The position numbers and the translations under genes were made by a program. A stretch of 64,000 bases of DNA from Phlyctochytrium arcticum (lineage: Eukaryota; Chytridiomycota; Chytridiomycetes; Chytridiales; Chytridiaceae), in assembly GCA_025602905.1 (NCBI GenBank), contig JAHLKI010000010.1, forward strand, positions 496,001 to 560,000, read 5' to 3'. Each line of letters opens with the position of its first letter. The stretch's first letter is position 1. This document shows, one piece after another, positions 1 through 11,916 of this stretch. The notes below the pieces were generated by a model. That model was not told the DNA's origin and made no database searches. It was given only the letters and a program-made list of their open reading frames with translations.

Positions 1-205
1 AATACACCATGCGTGAGATTTTTTTTTGGACCCTGACTCGCTGAGTCTCCGTCTCGCTAGAAAGCAGTATTCAAAAAGCGTTGACGGTTTTTGAGGGAAT
101 GTGGGTCGAACGGCTGGTTCAGCTGGTTCAGAAGAGACGTTCAGGAGGTTTGACGTGATCGACAAGATGATGTCAAATGCGATGGAAAGAAAAAAGAAAA
201 AAGGA

Positions 206-276
206 TGCGCCAGCCGGGAATCGAACCCGGGCCGCTTGCTTGGAAGGCAAGCATGATACCATTTCACCACCGGCGC
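206..276 (-). tRNA. tRNA-Gly (UCC anticodon)
   Basis: On the minus strand a full 71-base cloverleaf can be drawn. It has a 7-bp acceptor stem (one G-U pair) with discriminator A, a D arm, and a CTTGC/GCAAG anticodon stem whose loop reads CTTCCAA, giving anticodon UCC for glycine codon GGA. The T arm contains GGTTCGATTCC, which is also the B box of the internal RNA polymerase III promoter. There is no intron. Just downstream (positions about 189-203) the coding-sense strand is T-rich with runs of six Ts, a normal Pol III terminator. Confidence 0.95.
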
Positions 277-404
277 TTGGTGATCTTCACGAGTTTATGG
301 CTGGCTAGATTGTCACAAAAAGCGTGGTAGCTGGGAGTGGCTTCAAATCATTTTGGAATGTGATCTCAGGCTCAATCGGGTACAGACACACACAGTCTCG
401 AAGA

Positions 405-2519
405 TTATATTCTTTGGATCTCTACTCTACAACGCTCAGTTACAGAGTGTCCTATAGCTACTTGCTCATCCGATTCTACATCCATGGAATTTGCCGCCAA
501 TTCCTTAATCCTACTTAATTCTAAAGGGTGGATACAGATTTTTGCGAATGTACCCCCCGACCGCCCTTTCACAAGAAAGCCAGAGTTGATGCATACACAG
601 CCGTCCACCGTTCGTGCAGAATATCTCAATCGACTACTGGTGATAAAAATATCTGGCGTCGCTTGAAGTTCCAGAGCTCCGGAACGAGAGAGATCTAGGC
701 ATGCGTCGTCAAGTGCTGAGGGGAAAAGAGGGTAGAAGCTGCGTTGACCGAGCATATGTCGAAACAGTCGAGAGATTTTGTGATTGGATACAGGATCACT
801 GGAACTTCTTGAGCTGCGAGCAATTTCTTCCGAACACATCTGCCAGAGTACATCCGAGCTACAGCATGCAAAGACAGTCTCGTTTATGGTGAATTGCACA
901 GGATTGGGGAACAAAAGAATTTCGTTTGGAATCCCGAGTACCTGCCGACGCTCAAAAGCGAGGTCATCCGAGAGGTCGGCTGCAAGAGGCGGCTGCGGGA
1001 AAGATACCCACTCAGAGCATGCGTCCCGAGTGGATGGGATGAGAATGACTTTCGCAGAGCCATCCTTCCTCACTTTAATAAGGCGTCGTAAGCGCGGCGA
1101 AATCTGTTCTCGAAAGAGACCGTCCAGGGAAATGTCTAGATCTCCGTTCATTATCATAGGATGCGTTGAATCCACGAATGGCCCTTGTAAAATAATGACA
1201 TCAGGAGCATCAATCTCCATTTGCTTCACAAAGTCTTCAAAAGGCTCGTAATTGAGACTATCTTCCAAAGTGAAAGGACCACTAGCAATCACTACATTGA
1301 CCGGATTTGCCGACAATGGGTCGTTCTCCGGATACAAACCAAGCAAGTCTCCTGGGGTGGATGTCGCTGATGGTGGCGCCGGTGGGGGATGCAGTTTCGA
1401 AACATTAATCAAGCGACCGCTTGGATTTATGCCGGTAACACCCACAATTTGGCCCGGGAAGAGAGAGATTTCTGGCACCTCCCCCAGGTTAACTTTCACC
1501 CGTACGCCAGCCCCCATCGACCGCGACGCTTCCAAAAGCACAGATTGTTCGTTCAGTTTTGCACTATCGGCGATTGAGTCGCAACACACACGTCCGACCG
1601 TGATGATAGATTCCTGGGTGGGCATCCCAGGATGTTGCAGCGTAAAGTCCTCCATCTCCGTTCCTTTAACCTTGGCTCGTACGTCATCTGCAATCACTTC
1701 TGCCAGATGCTCGATGCGCTCATCCAAGTAATCGCCCTTGAGCATCAATCGTTCGTGCATATATCGGTAGCCGGTCGTTTGCTGGCCTGGAACAAGCGAC
1801 ACCTCACAGCGAACGCGCTCTCCAGCGGAGCTTTTGTGTGCAGGAACATGTTCGTTCAGGATCTCTTCTTTCTTAGCCTTGTCGAGTCGATCTGCAAACT
1901 TCAGCGCATTTGGCGACGGCCCAGATTGAAGTATGAAATTTCCAGACCGCCCACTTGGCGTCTTCGGGGAGCCTAATGCTGCTCGAGAAGCACTTGGAGA
2001 TGGAATATCCTGATAACGGCTGGCCCCTCCTGGCGTTCTGGGGAGTTGTGGCATGTTCTTTTGTGGGGTTCGGCTAATGTTGGAAGCGACGGGTGTTGCG
2101 TCCCTCGGTATTATTCTCCTTCGACCGCGTGATGGAGTGGGTATTTGACCAAGGAAATCGTCCAGCGTGTCGGCCGTTAGAACAGTGTTGTCCAAGAATG
2201 GGTTGGCGTCTCGGACATTATAAAGAGTATCAGAGGTTCCCATGACTGCCACCTTTCTATCAGTTTCCTGCTGTCGAAGCAGCTGGTTCTGCAGAGATTC
2301 CAGATGTGACAGGGTAGGAATCGTCAAGTCATCTCCGGATTTTTGTGCTGCTGTAGTCAAAGCGTATGCTTCCCATTTGGCGTGTAGTTCGTCTGCACTA
2401 ACTCCGAATATTGAGGAAAACGACACCAATCTGTCCAGAACTTCCGGTTTTTTTGAAAGCTGTGGCCCGAACGTTGCGACTAAATCTTCTTTCACGGGTC
2501 GTGCTGTTGCCGAAAGCAT
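405..2519 (-). CDS. POLA2: DNA polymerase alpha subunit B (primase-polymerase complex regulatory subunit)
   Basis: Intronless 704-residue protein. The N-terminal helical domain (about 1-75) and a Ser/Pro-rich linker (about 120-215) lead into the OB-like region. The C-terminal inactive calcineurin-like phosphoesterase domain of B subunits contains the recognisable 'VIILQGPFVDSTHP' and 'LIPSTRDA' segments. The family tethers the catalytic subunit and primase at the replication fork in the nucleus and has no catalysis of its own. The length is slightly above that of human POLA2. The start is the first ATG after an upstream region with no coding signal. It is transcribed away from CPAP across about 210 bases that hold an E2F-type site, which fits S-phase expression (inference). 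Confidence 0.93.
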   Translation of the reverse strand: MLSATARPVKEDLVATFGPQLSKKPEVLDRLVSFSSIFGVSADELHAKWEAYALTTAAQKSGDDLTIPTLSHLESLQNQLLRQQETDRKVAVMGTSDTLYNVRDANPFLDNTVLTADTLDDFLGQIPTPSRGRRRIIPRDATPVASNISRTPQKNMPQLPRTPGGASRYQDIPSPSASRAALGSPKTPSGRSGNFILQSGPSPNALKFADRLDKAKKEEILNEHVPAHKSSAGERVRCEVSLVPGQQTTGYRYMHERLMLKGDYLDERIEHLAEVIADDVRAKVKGTEMEDFTLQHPGMPTQESIITVGRVCCDSIADSAKLNEQSVLLEASRSMGAGVRVKVNLGEVPEISLFPGQIVGVTGINPSGRLINVSKLHPPPAPPSATSTPGDLLGLYPENDPLSANPVNVVIASGPFTLEDSLNYEPFEDFVKQMEIDAPDVIILQGPFVDSTHPMIMNGDLDISLDGLFREQISPRLRRLIKVRKDGSAKVILIPSTRDACSEWVSFPQPPLAADLSDDLAFERRQVLGIPNEILLFPNPVQFTINETVFACCSSDVLWQMCSEEIARSSRSSSDPVSNHKISRLFRHMLGQRSFYPLFPSALDDACLDLSRSGALELQATPDIFITSSRLRYSARTVDGCVCINSGFLVKGRSGGTFAKICIHPLELSRIKELAANSMDVESDEQVAIGHSVTERCRVEIQRI

Positions 2520-2594
2520 TATGTTCGATCACCAAAGGCTTCCTCTGGCGTTGAGTTCTGCATGCAACAGAAGAGTTGCGCGGAGTTGCGCGTC

Positions 2595-2603
2595 GGCGCG
2601 AAA
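2595..2603. promoter_or_regulatory. E2F-type site in divergent promoter
   Basis: GGCGCGAAA (reverse complement TTTCGCGCC) matches the E2F/DP consensus TTTSSCGC. It lies about 75 bases upstream of the POLA2 start and about 130 bases upstream of the CPAP start, in the only intergenic space between these divergent genes. Early-diverging fungi are known to retain E2F. Regulation is inferred from motif and position only. Confidence 0.5.
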
Positions 2604-2732
2604 TCTACGCTTGTCCGAACATGTCCGAATGTTGCATCAGCAGCAATCCCGACCGGCCCGACCCGACCGTTTTTGACAACGGACGATCGGCGATATATTT
2701 ATGAGCACGCACTCTTGAAAATCATAGAATAA

Positions 2733-5691
2733 TGCTAGTAAGTATGTAACATACGCGTATTGGGAAGCCGTAATTGATAGTCTGTAGGCGGACACGGAAC
2801 AGGCAATTCGGACCACCGGACTGACGTTTGAGGAACTTTTGGAACGTCAGCTGTCGTCAGCAGAGGCCCAAGGTCCATTCACCCCGGGGGTATGCTCAGA
2901 TACTTGAAAACAGTGGCATTCATCCATTGACTCGAGCATAGAGTTATGTAAAGGAACGTTTTTACACACCGAGAGGAGGCCAAACACCCGCGGCACCGCG
3001 TGCCTGGGAGATTGATGAAGTAGATGAGGATCAGCAAAGCGATGATGACGACCAGTTTGAAAAGAATGTCCTCACGCCAGTGCGTTTGGCAAACCAACGG
3101 CAATGGAATAGCATTCAACAGGAACATGCAGAGAGGTTGTGCGCTTTCGAGCAAATAGAGCGGATGATATTTGAGACATCAGATGATGGTCCTGGCCAGC
3201 AATCTCTTCCCAAAGACATCAGGCATAGTACTCATGAGACCCGATATCCATCGACAGCCTATCCTTCAATAGCACGTCGCGCTCCATCAATGAATGATTT
3301 GACGCTTGGAAGAATAAACGAGGTCAGCTTGACCCGCTCACGGAGTACGGGCGACTTCCCTATAAAGGAGCATGAAGTGCCTGATGGTCTGAACCGGCTC
3401 ATTGAGGACCATGAAAACGATATCCCTTCAGTTATGTCAAATGCAACCATTATTGCCAAACGTGCCCAATCGCCTGAGGGGAAATCAAATATACCGACCG
3501 TGGTCCGATCGGAGAACAAATTTGGTTGGAATTCAACTCAAGGTCACAATAGTGGCGATGGGGTTTCTGACGAGGATTCCAAATCCATCCTCCGGCCAGT
3601 AAAATTGGCTGAAGCGCAAACCCCTGCACCATCAAAGCTTCTTTATAACCTCTTCCCCGGACTTCGACCCAAAACCGAAATCCCCGCTCGTAAGGCTTTT
3701 GCATGTCACAGATAATGTTGCTGCTTCTCACGTATGTATCTCAGAATCGACAAATACAACGGATTCTGCGAATGACAAGCAGCGGCACCAACAATCAAGT
3801 AAGGATTCTGACACAGAATTGGCGAACAAGCTGCAGGTAAATCGAAGAAACGCTTCATCACATGTATCGGGACCCGGAAAGGGCTCATGAAACGGTCAGG
3901 AGTTGGAGAAAGAATTTGCAGCCTTCCGGAAGGCAGAGGTGACACAAAGGCGAGACGACTTGAGCTCGAGCGAAACGGCCAGGAGGCTGGAGAGTGACAA
4001 GGTAAATTGCCAAAGAGTTGATCAAATTCTGACTTGCCAATTGATTCAATTTCAAAAGAAAATGTTTGAAAATTACAAAATTCAGGAGATGGAGAAACTT
4101 CGGATAATGCGTGAGGAGGCTGTACGTGATATCAAACGTGACAAAAGCTTATGGGAAAGGCAAAGGAAGGCGGCCGATGTTCTTCCCAGCAAAAAGTGAT
4201 ACTTCGTGCCATTGTAAATGGAGATTGTCTGACTTTTATTCAAAGGGAACGCCACGAGATGGAAGTACTCCGCAAGCAGATCGAATCGTTACAAAACAGT
4301 GCGAGAGAAGAAAAATCCCGTTTGACGCTGGCGCATGATCGCCTTAAGCGAAGAGTGGAAGACCTTACCAAGCGTAACAATGAATTGCAGGAAGAGGTCA
4401 AAGTTTTGGAACAACAGCGAGCTACGTGGCTGCAACGTAACTCTACACCCGCGGTTGGTGATTTTTATCCATGATCCTGGTGGTCTTGCTAAGATGCCTT
4501 CTAGGATATCGTTCAGAAGCCTACGGTAACTAAACAACAACAGCCGATTGTGGTCAAACATCCCCGTCCACCGACAGCTTTGCCCAATGCTCTTATTCCC
4601 AACAAGTCCGATGGTCCGGTTGTTGCGAATGCATCACCACCAGCTTCCAAGAAAAGACTGTCCTCCAAACCATCACAGGACTTTGATGAAGAGGTTCCAT
4701 TTACCAAGAGCACCAGCGCCTCTGGCAGCAGTGCTCTCAGAAAGACTAAGGCGGCGTTAATGAATACGAAAATTGCTTGTCCAGAGTTGGACCATATGCA
4801 GGAAAAGCTTGGTCTCGTGGGATGTATTGAGGTACTTTGCCATATCGGCGATGCACTTTGCACTTCCGAAGACTTATCTATTATCAATGCAGCAACACGA
4901 TTTCTCGGATGGAAAACAGATTCGCATTTACCAGCACGGGGTCAAGTTAGTTAGATACCAGAATCGTACTATAAAGGAGGTCCATCCCAAGGAAAATGTC
5001 ACCGTCATACATTTCACGAATGGTGACTATAAGAAGGTCCGTATAGAGCCGAGTATCAGAAGGCGAAGAACAACGAAGTGTAACTCCCAACGCTGCAGGT
5101 GATGTCCGATGGTCGGATTGTTTACTGGTATTCCGAACCGCGCACCTTGCACACCACATTTAAGGATGGTCTGCAACTTTATGAATTTTCAAGCGGTCAG
5201 ATTGAAAAACACTACCCGGATGGAACAAACGAGATTGTTTTCGCTGACAAAACTGTCAAATACATATATAAGAATGGCGAGGTAGGGTCAGCAGCGTGAG
5301 ACGTTCTCCGACGTTGCTCACTAACGGCCGGTTACAGGAAGAAAGCCTTTTCCCGGATGGTCGCATCCAAAGAGTTGATAAACAAGGGAAGAAGACTTTA
5401 GAACACCCAAGTGGCACCAGGGTAAGGCCCCTCGTTTGAGGAAGGATCTAGAAATGTTAATTGGAAAATGTGAAGGAAATTTTCCACGGCGGCTACCGAA
5501 CAAAGCACTTCGCAGATGGGACTATCCGTGAAGTCAAGCCAGATGGAACGCAAGAAACCCGATGGATCGACGGGCGGGTGAGAATAAAAGATTCTCAGGT
5601 ATTGTACAATTTTGTTAATCATGACCGTTTCTTACTAAATCGTACGTGCTGCCAGGGTCATGTCCTTTATGACAGTCGGACCTCAGCATGA
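2733..5691 (+). CDS. CPAP/SAS-4 centriole assembly protein (TCP10-type G-box domain)
   Basis: Multi-exon gene. The first coding exon appears to be only ATGCTA, followed by a canonical GTAAGT donor; the next exon starts near 2788. Exons between about 3900 and 4450 encode a long Glu/Lys/Arg-rich coiled coil, then a Ser/Pro-rich linker. From about 4920 to 5610 come repeated short beta-strand units of the form 'PDGT..', 'FADGT..', 'PSGT..' and 'FTNGD': this is the G-box (TCP) domain that binds STIL/Ana2-type partners. CPAP/SAS-4 builds the centriole wall and is found in lineages with centrioles or basal bodies. The last intron (about 5600-5656) is in frame, so the stop is the same whether or not it is removed. 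Exons between 2889 and 4900 are partly inferred. Confidence 0.82.
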
Positions 5692-5846
5692 GATGGTTGG
5701 GCTGAGTCGCCATTTTCAATGAAAGCGTCTATTATGTACATAACTTTTTGGAAGCAAAGCCTCGCTCATCGCCTGAGTGAAGTATTTTTTAATACTCATT
5801 CATCTTTCTTGCGCAAGTATTCTATATCCGCATTTAGCAAGTCACA

Positions 5847-7055
5847 TTAATCATCTCTGCTGCGGTGGTATGTCTGCATACCTTGGTAGTCTTCCAGGAT
5901 CAGGGGTGTTTGAATCTTGAAAACGTCGATGATATCAGATTTGCGATCGTACCCATGTTTCAAAACCTTCAAAGTACCTTATTTATCGCTTGTTTCACGA
6001 AATGGCCGTCTTCAAGATACAGTAAACGGTCTGCATAACACTCTACATCTGGGTTATGGGTCACCTTGAAAGAAATTAGCCCAATGATCCAATCGTGACT
6101 GCGGTAATGCCAAATCCAACCATGATACAGGTCGTTTTCTTTTCGCGATTGATTCCTAGCAGCAAATTCATGATGTCAATTGTGTTTGCCGTGTCCAAAT
6201 CCCCTGTTGGCTCATCCAGCAGTAGAATATCAGGGTCATTTGACAGTGCTCTCGCAATAGTTCTTTTCATAAGATACTGATATCAATCAGCTGTTGGCGG
6301 CCAACCTGCTCTCTACCTATAACTTACACACGCTGCTGTTCTCCACCAGAGAGCTCTGAAGGAAGATGGGCAACACGGTCCTGAAGTCCTACGGCTGTAA
6401 AAAGAGCATTGTGTCAGGTACACAAGCAGTGATTTGAAAGGTATTTACGTACTTTCAAGAAGCTGCATTGCCTTGGCTTTGATCTGCAAACGACTCATTT
6501 TGCCGCGAATAGTCATCGGCAGTTCAACGTTCTCGAACGCGGACATGGTAGCCAAGAGATTAAATGTTTGGAAAACGAATCCGATTCGCCGGAGGCGTAG
6601 ATCAGACAAATAGGTATCGGATGAAATCTCTGAAATCTCCTCCCCCAAGATCTCTGGACGAGAAAAGTGAGTGTTTGGCGTCATCTTCAGACCAACATCC
6701 GACTCTCACCGACAGTTCCACTTGTCGCATTATCGATCGTACCCAAGATGTTCAGTAATGTCGTTTTGCCTCCACCACTAGGCCCACGCAAAATCACAAA
6801 CTCTCCCCTACGAATTGGGTAGAATTCCGAATCTTCTGAGAGATGAATGTCATGAAGCGCTTTTACAGATTCCGATGTTCCCGGTATAGAATAAGCTACG
6901 AATATAAACAATCACATTTCATTTTCTGCGCTGAACAAATGCAAAATCTCACTTTTGGATAGGTGCTTGATGATTACAACTGGCTCGCCGAGCTCCTTGT
7001 GGATCTGCGGAGCCTTGCTTCTCCAATCAGCGCTATGATCTTGTACTGGTGCCAT
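5847..7055 (-). CDS. Stand-alone ABC transporter ATPase, LolD/MacB-like
   Basis: At least five exons read on the minus strand encode one soluble ABC cassette. I see Walker A (GPSGGGKTT, near 6800), a Q-loop region (FVFQTFNLL, near 6575), the signature LSGGEQQR (near 6345), Walker B plus D-loop ([12 protein letters not shown], near 6220) and the switch His in 'VTHNPD' (near 6055). There is no membrane segment, and the C-terminus follows soon after the switch region, with a last small exon after a GT-AG intron at about 5925-5975. Motif spacing resembles bacterial LolD/MacB export ATPases and the transmembrane-free ABC proteins of protists. Its membrane partner and substrate are unknown. It is divergent from DNAI4 with about 310 bases between the starts. 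Confidence 0.8.
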
Positions 7056-7110
7056 GTTTGTTATTTTTTGGCTTTAGCACCGATTGGTTTACATTTTGAA
7101 CCTTCATATA

Positions 7111-7154
7111 ACGCGTGACACGCCTGACACGACGCGTCGAATGACTTGACGCGT
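7111..7154. promoter_or_regulatory. Cluster of three ACGCGT boxes in divergent promoter
   Basis: ACGCGT occurs at 7111-7116, 7132-7137 and 7149-7154. The last lies in the near-perfect palindrome TTGACGCGTCAA. The cluster sits in the intergenic space between the ABC ATPase start (7055) and the DNAI4 start (7365). The core is that of the MluI cell-cycle box bound by MBF-type fungal factors. The role is inferred. I see nothing else distinctive in this 309-base space. Confidence 0.45.
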
Positions 7155-7364
7155 CAAGACCCGCTGCGGTCAAAAAAAGTCTTTTCAACCATAAAGTGAA
7201 AGCAAAATCTCTTGTTCGCTGTAAAAGTAGCTGGATCTAGGCATCATGTACGTGCTTAATTTGCTTTCGATTAAAGGAAATGATTATGTAACAGCATAAA
7301 TCAAGTCTACTAGTTTGTCTGCCACCTTTGCGTGCAACCTCGCGCTGGCCAGATAGAAGACGCC

Positions 7365-10300
7365 ATGGAATACAAATCAACAGCGTCCGGAACTGGCGCA
7401 CCAAGAGCTCGACCTCCAAAGAAACCTAGTGTCACGTAAGACGGACGTTTTGCCGTACCCAACTAGGATTTTACTGATTTATCCCCCAGCGGTTCTCGTA
7501 CGAGTCTTAGTCTCCGCCATGGCTCCCGCATGCATCTCGACCAGTCGTCGGTTGCCGGGAAATCTCGCACGGCGATATCTACCATCTCATCTGGAGTGTT
7601 CACGCGCGGTTCACATTCCCGAATTCGAGCGTCTCAAAGCATGCTCGATCGCGCCGGGAAAGCGACTGGTGGTCAAGAGAAGGCGGTACAGGTCTTGGAT
7701 GAGGACGGGAACGATGTTACGCCATTGAGCCTGTTGGGCCCTCATCAGGCGGTGCAAGCAAGAAAGGGCCAGGGTGCGTCGAGTGCAACAGAATTAGGCA
7801 GTCAAGCGAGTGTTGCCAGGGTAATGGGGTGATGACGATCATTCAAGATTTAAGAGAGTTGAACTGAAATGCGATTCCAGGAAACTGTGGCAGATGTGCT
7901 CAATAATCTTGAGTCTGTCACTGCCGGATCATGGAATGCTTCCGTATTTGGCAGATCCGCTATGATGGGCATGAGTTTCTCGAGCGTCAGTAAGATGTCC
8001 GGAGCAGACACGGTAGATGAAGATGACCACAGATCTGTTGCGAGTGCAGAGAGTGCCGAGGAACATGACGATGGTAGCTGGGACGTCCTTTTGGTTACAA
8101 AGCGGAATTTGACCCATCTCGCCTTCTAGATGATGCAGCAGAGGCCGAGCCAGCGACCAAAGTGTTGACGGAAACTGAACTTCAAAGGCCGGTGCAAATT
8201 GTATTGACAGAGACTGCAACCATACCACTTCTCGATATTATATCTGTTGCCATGTCCAACGAGTTCAGCGACGAGGCATCGGTGGTAAGGGCGGCAAATG
8301 CAAAATACAAAGAGGTAAAATTTGCGAACCCTTTCCTTAGAGGCATGCTAACACACCTCAGATTTTGGATAGTCGGGCCGCAAATGAAAACTTCGTAGAC
8401 CGTGCCATGCAGACATTCAATGAGCCCCTCAAAACAAAGGAAATACAAGCCGCAGGGGCCAAGCAAGCCAACGCCGAATGTATGGCCACGCAATGGAGTA
8501 TCTATGATGCATACCATGGAGAGGGCGCAGTAGGCGGAGATGACGCTGGGTGAGTTCTGGCGCTGACGATCCTACCCCCACCATGCACTTATGTCGAATT
8601 TGCAGCGGCCGCGATGGGGAGCTGGAGGGGCTGTCTGGGCAATCAAACACCTCAGGCGCCATCGGTGTAGCTGGCCAAGGTTCAGTAGGCGAATCGGCCC
8701 TTTTGCACCAAAGTACAATCGCGAGTAGTTCAATGGTCATGACCGACCCGATGGCGAACATGTCGCGCTCGGTATTTTTACCCGATGGAGAAACTATGTC
8801 TGACGTCTATGCAAGCGTGGGAATGGGCACGCGTATGAGCGTGGGTCCGGATATGTTGACCGGAGGGCAAGGCACAGCAAGTGCAAACGATGTAGCGGCC
8901 GCCGAGGTCATTACGATCAATGCGGTAGGGCAATTTTTGCATATCAGTCTGAGCGCCTACTTACCTAGTCATCTTGTAGCTCAATCAAGAGAACTTGCGC
9001 AATTCTCTGACTATTATGGAGCGCGCAGTTGTCGCCAATAACTTTGAAAAGCGTCTAATCCAATACCGAGATGTGGTAGATGCAGAGGAAGCGGAACAGA
9101 AGCGAATAATCGCGAAAAACGAGGCTATTGCTGAAGGCATGAGTGATCTGGCAGAGTTACGTGCAGAAGAAGCTTTGGCAGCCGGTAAGTGGGCCCTCTG
9201 TAGGGAGCCATTTTCGCGCAGTTGAAGTCCAAATTGTTCTCATAATGACCAGTTTTATTTTATCTTCTACAGGAGAGAAAGGTAACTGGCAATTGTATGT
9301 AAACGGGAAGAAGGAGCCTTCTGATTTTTGGATGAAGCGAAAGAGGATAAACGCGACGTGGACAGCATTCCAACGGTCGATTTCCTGTGGTCATATCGGT
9401 GTGAACTAACGCGCGGCCGACCTGTCACATTTTTGGCTTGGAACAAGGATAATGAGGATATCCTCGCCGTCGCTTATGGTGAACAGAAACCGGGACCAAA
9501 CCCATTTGCTGGGTTGGTATTGTGTTGGTCAGTGAAGAATCCAGAGGTGGGGTTGTGCGGATTTGTGTAGCGACTCTTAAGATGGATCAAACTAACAGCT
9601 TGCCACAGTGGCCCGAACGAATATACCGCACCAAGTCGACCGTTACAGCGATCGACTTTTCCCGTTCAAATCCGAATCTGCTTGCTTGCGGCTACATGGA
9701 TGGTCGTATTGCAATCTATGATGTTAGGAGAAAGGGCGACAAGCCCGTGCTTGACAACAGGTATGAAACCCATCCAACGTCGAACGCTGGCCATAAGAAT
9801 GAATCCCAACTATAGCGATCTGGGAGGCAAACACCGTGATCCTATCTGGGAGCTTCGGTGGGTGGATCGCGAGCGCGGAGACGAGCAAGCACGAGGCGAG
9901 ACACTGGTCTCAGTTTCGACAGACGGCCGCGTAGTGCAGTGGCTCATACGAAAGGGTTTGGAGTATGCAGGTAATGAACTCGCGTTAAAGTTGTTGCGAC
10001 AGTTGTTAAGACATACGTTTTGCTAGACCTTATGAGTTTGAAACGTGTCACCAAACAACAAGAAACCAAGGCCGGCATGCCCGCTGCAACCACAGCGTCA
10101 AAACCGGGCTCGTTCATTGCACGACAGTCCGGCGGCCTATGCTTCGATTTCAATCCGAAAGATAGTAACATGTATGTGAGAGACCGGCTGACATCAAAAT
10201 ACAACCCATTAAGATGACGTTCCAGTTACATGGTTGGCACGGATGACGGTCACATTCACAGATGCTCGTGCTCGTATAACGAGCAATACTTGACCACCTA

Positions 10301-10868
10301 CTTTGGACATACAGGACCCGTCAATCGCATCCGATGGTCTCCATTTGCATCAGGCATCTTCTTGTCCTGTTCTAGTGATTGGACCGTACGATTATGGAAT
10401 CAAGAAAACGAGGAATCACTGCTCAAGTTTCAAAGTGGGAAGGTGCGTGAGAAAAAACAGATAGAATGCAGTCTTCTGTATTTCTGCTAATGCTGTGTGT
10501 TCTTAGGACACAATCACGGATTTGGCGTGGTCGCCAGCATCGCCCACAATATTCGGCTGCGTTTCCACTGATGGCCGCATGGAGATTTGGGACCTGCAGT
10601 TTTCAGTGTAAGTCATGATATATGTATATGATCCGCTAAACATGGGATTTAACGGGGTACGCGCAGGTTGGACCCAGCAATTTTGCACACGGTTCTTGAT
10701 CGGCAATTGACATCCATTGTCTTTGCGTCCAAAAGTCCAGTTGTGCTTACCGGAGACGATACCGGTGCAGTCAACGTCTACAAGCTTAAGAAACTGAATA
10801 TGGTCCCTGATGCCCAAGCAGTGGAAAGCATATTCGGGTCCCAGGCACACCATCCCAATGCCACATAG
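7365..10868 (+). CDS. DNAI4: Axonemal dynein intermediate chain (DNAI4/WDR78, IC138 type)
   Basis: Multi-exon gene. A Ser/Gly-rich N-terminal half (7365-about 9300) leads into a WD40 propeller. Diagnostic segments include 'LLWSYRCEL'-type text at the start of the propeller (near 9380), 'AWNKDNEDILAVAYG', 'WPERIYR', 'DGRVVQWLIRKGLE', 'GTDDGHIHRCSCSYNEQYL' (near 10235) and 'LSCSSDWTVRLW'. These follow the order and spacing of vertebrate WDR78/DNAI4. The family is part of the inner-arm I1/f dynein that controls ciliary bending, so this gene is good evidence for a motile flagellum. The first intron follows codon 25 and its donor is GTAAGA. The stop lies just before a short gap to the convergent proteasome gene. 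Confidence 0.92.
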
Positions 10869-11012
10869 TCTTTGAGTTTTGGCAGAACCCCAATCTGTAA
10901 TTTATACCACTTATACTTCCACGCTCTCAATGCTTCAGCCCTTCCTTATGAGTGGCACAACGGGTTTTTGTTCAGAGTTCTTTTCGTAATTATGAAATTG
11001 AAGACTTGTATT

Positions 11013-11916
11013 CTAATCCATTCGTGCACGCAAAGTTCGTGTAATAACTTTTTCTGGCGTAATAACATGGACAATCACACCCCAACCACTGCTTGCGTCA
11101 CGGTCAACTGCTGACATCATAGCCTGCGAAATCGTTTCGAACAGGTCCTCAGGCTCCTGTGGGGAACGCTTTAATATTCAGAAAGAGGTATGCGGGACAT
11201 GCTGTCAACAACTTACCAAATTTGGTTCCCACAAACCCTCAGCAGTACCGTACATCTGATTGGATGCGGTACCACTAACAACAAAGTCCTTGGCATGATT
11301 GATACAGCCCAACAAGTCCATGGCGCAGATGTATGGTGTTCCGTCCTTCTCGAGTCCAGCAATAACGGGTTCGCAGAAGTATGGTCCAAACCTTTTCAGT
11401 ATACGTTGAGTAGGGGCGATATGGTGAGATCCTGTCTGTGCTTCTTACCTCCGCTCATACAATGTAGAAGACACCATGTGAGAGAATGTTTTGGGTCCAA
11501 TTTCTCGTTCCTCGCGCAGCTTGTACATGTTAACCTTCATGCGGAACTTTTCCCATCTACGAAAACAAGATGTGAGCTCGTCTACTTGACAATGTCGCAT
11601 CCACAATCGCTCCCGTCTTGAGGAGGACATACAGCGATTGTATATGCTTGGCGTGACGTTTGACTTACAATGTTTGGACGTCTGTGGCAAGTCCTGGCAG
11701 ACCAAGGTAAACCTTGTCCGCTACCGGAAAGATCTTTTGAAAGTCGGTGGACAGAGTCATGAGCTGCACTCCAAAGCGCCGGTCGGCAGCGATAGCGACG
11801 CAGTTTTTGCCCTTCATAGCCATAATGGCGGAGCCGTTATACTCCATGATAGACTGATCATCGCGAAGTTAGAGAGGTTTTCCGTAAAGTGCACCATGCA
11901 GAAACAAGCTCACCAT
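11013..11916 (-). CDS. PUP3: 20S proteasome subunit beta type-3
   Basis: Minus-strand exons join to a protein of about 205 residues with '[17 protein letters not shown]', 'TDFQKIFP', '[10 protein letters not shown]', 'EPVIAGL' and '[13 protein letters not shown]', ending in 'TLRARMD' as in other PSMB3/PUP3 subunits. This beta subunit is structural: it lacks the catalytic N-terminal Thr and has no cleaved propeptide. The first exon is just the ATG (11914-11916), followed immediately by an intron with donor GTGAGC. The next exon supplies SIMEYNGSA, which matches the MSIMSYNG start of animal PSMB3 and so supports the tiny first exon. Confidence 0.93.
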
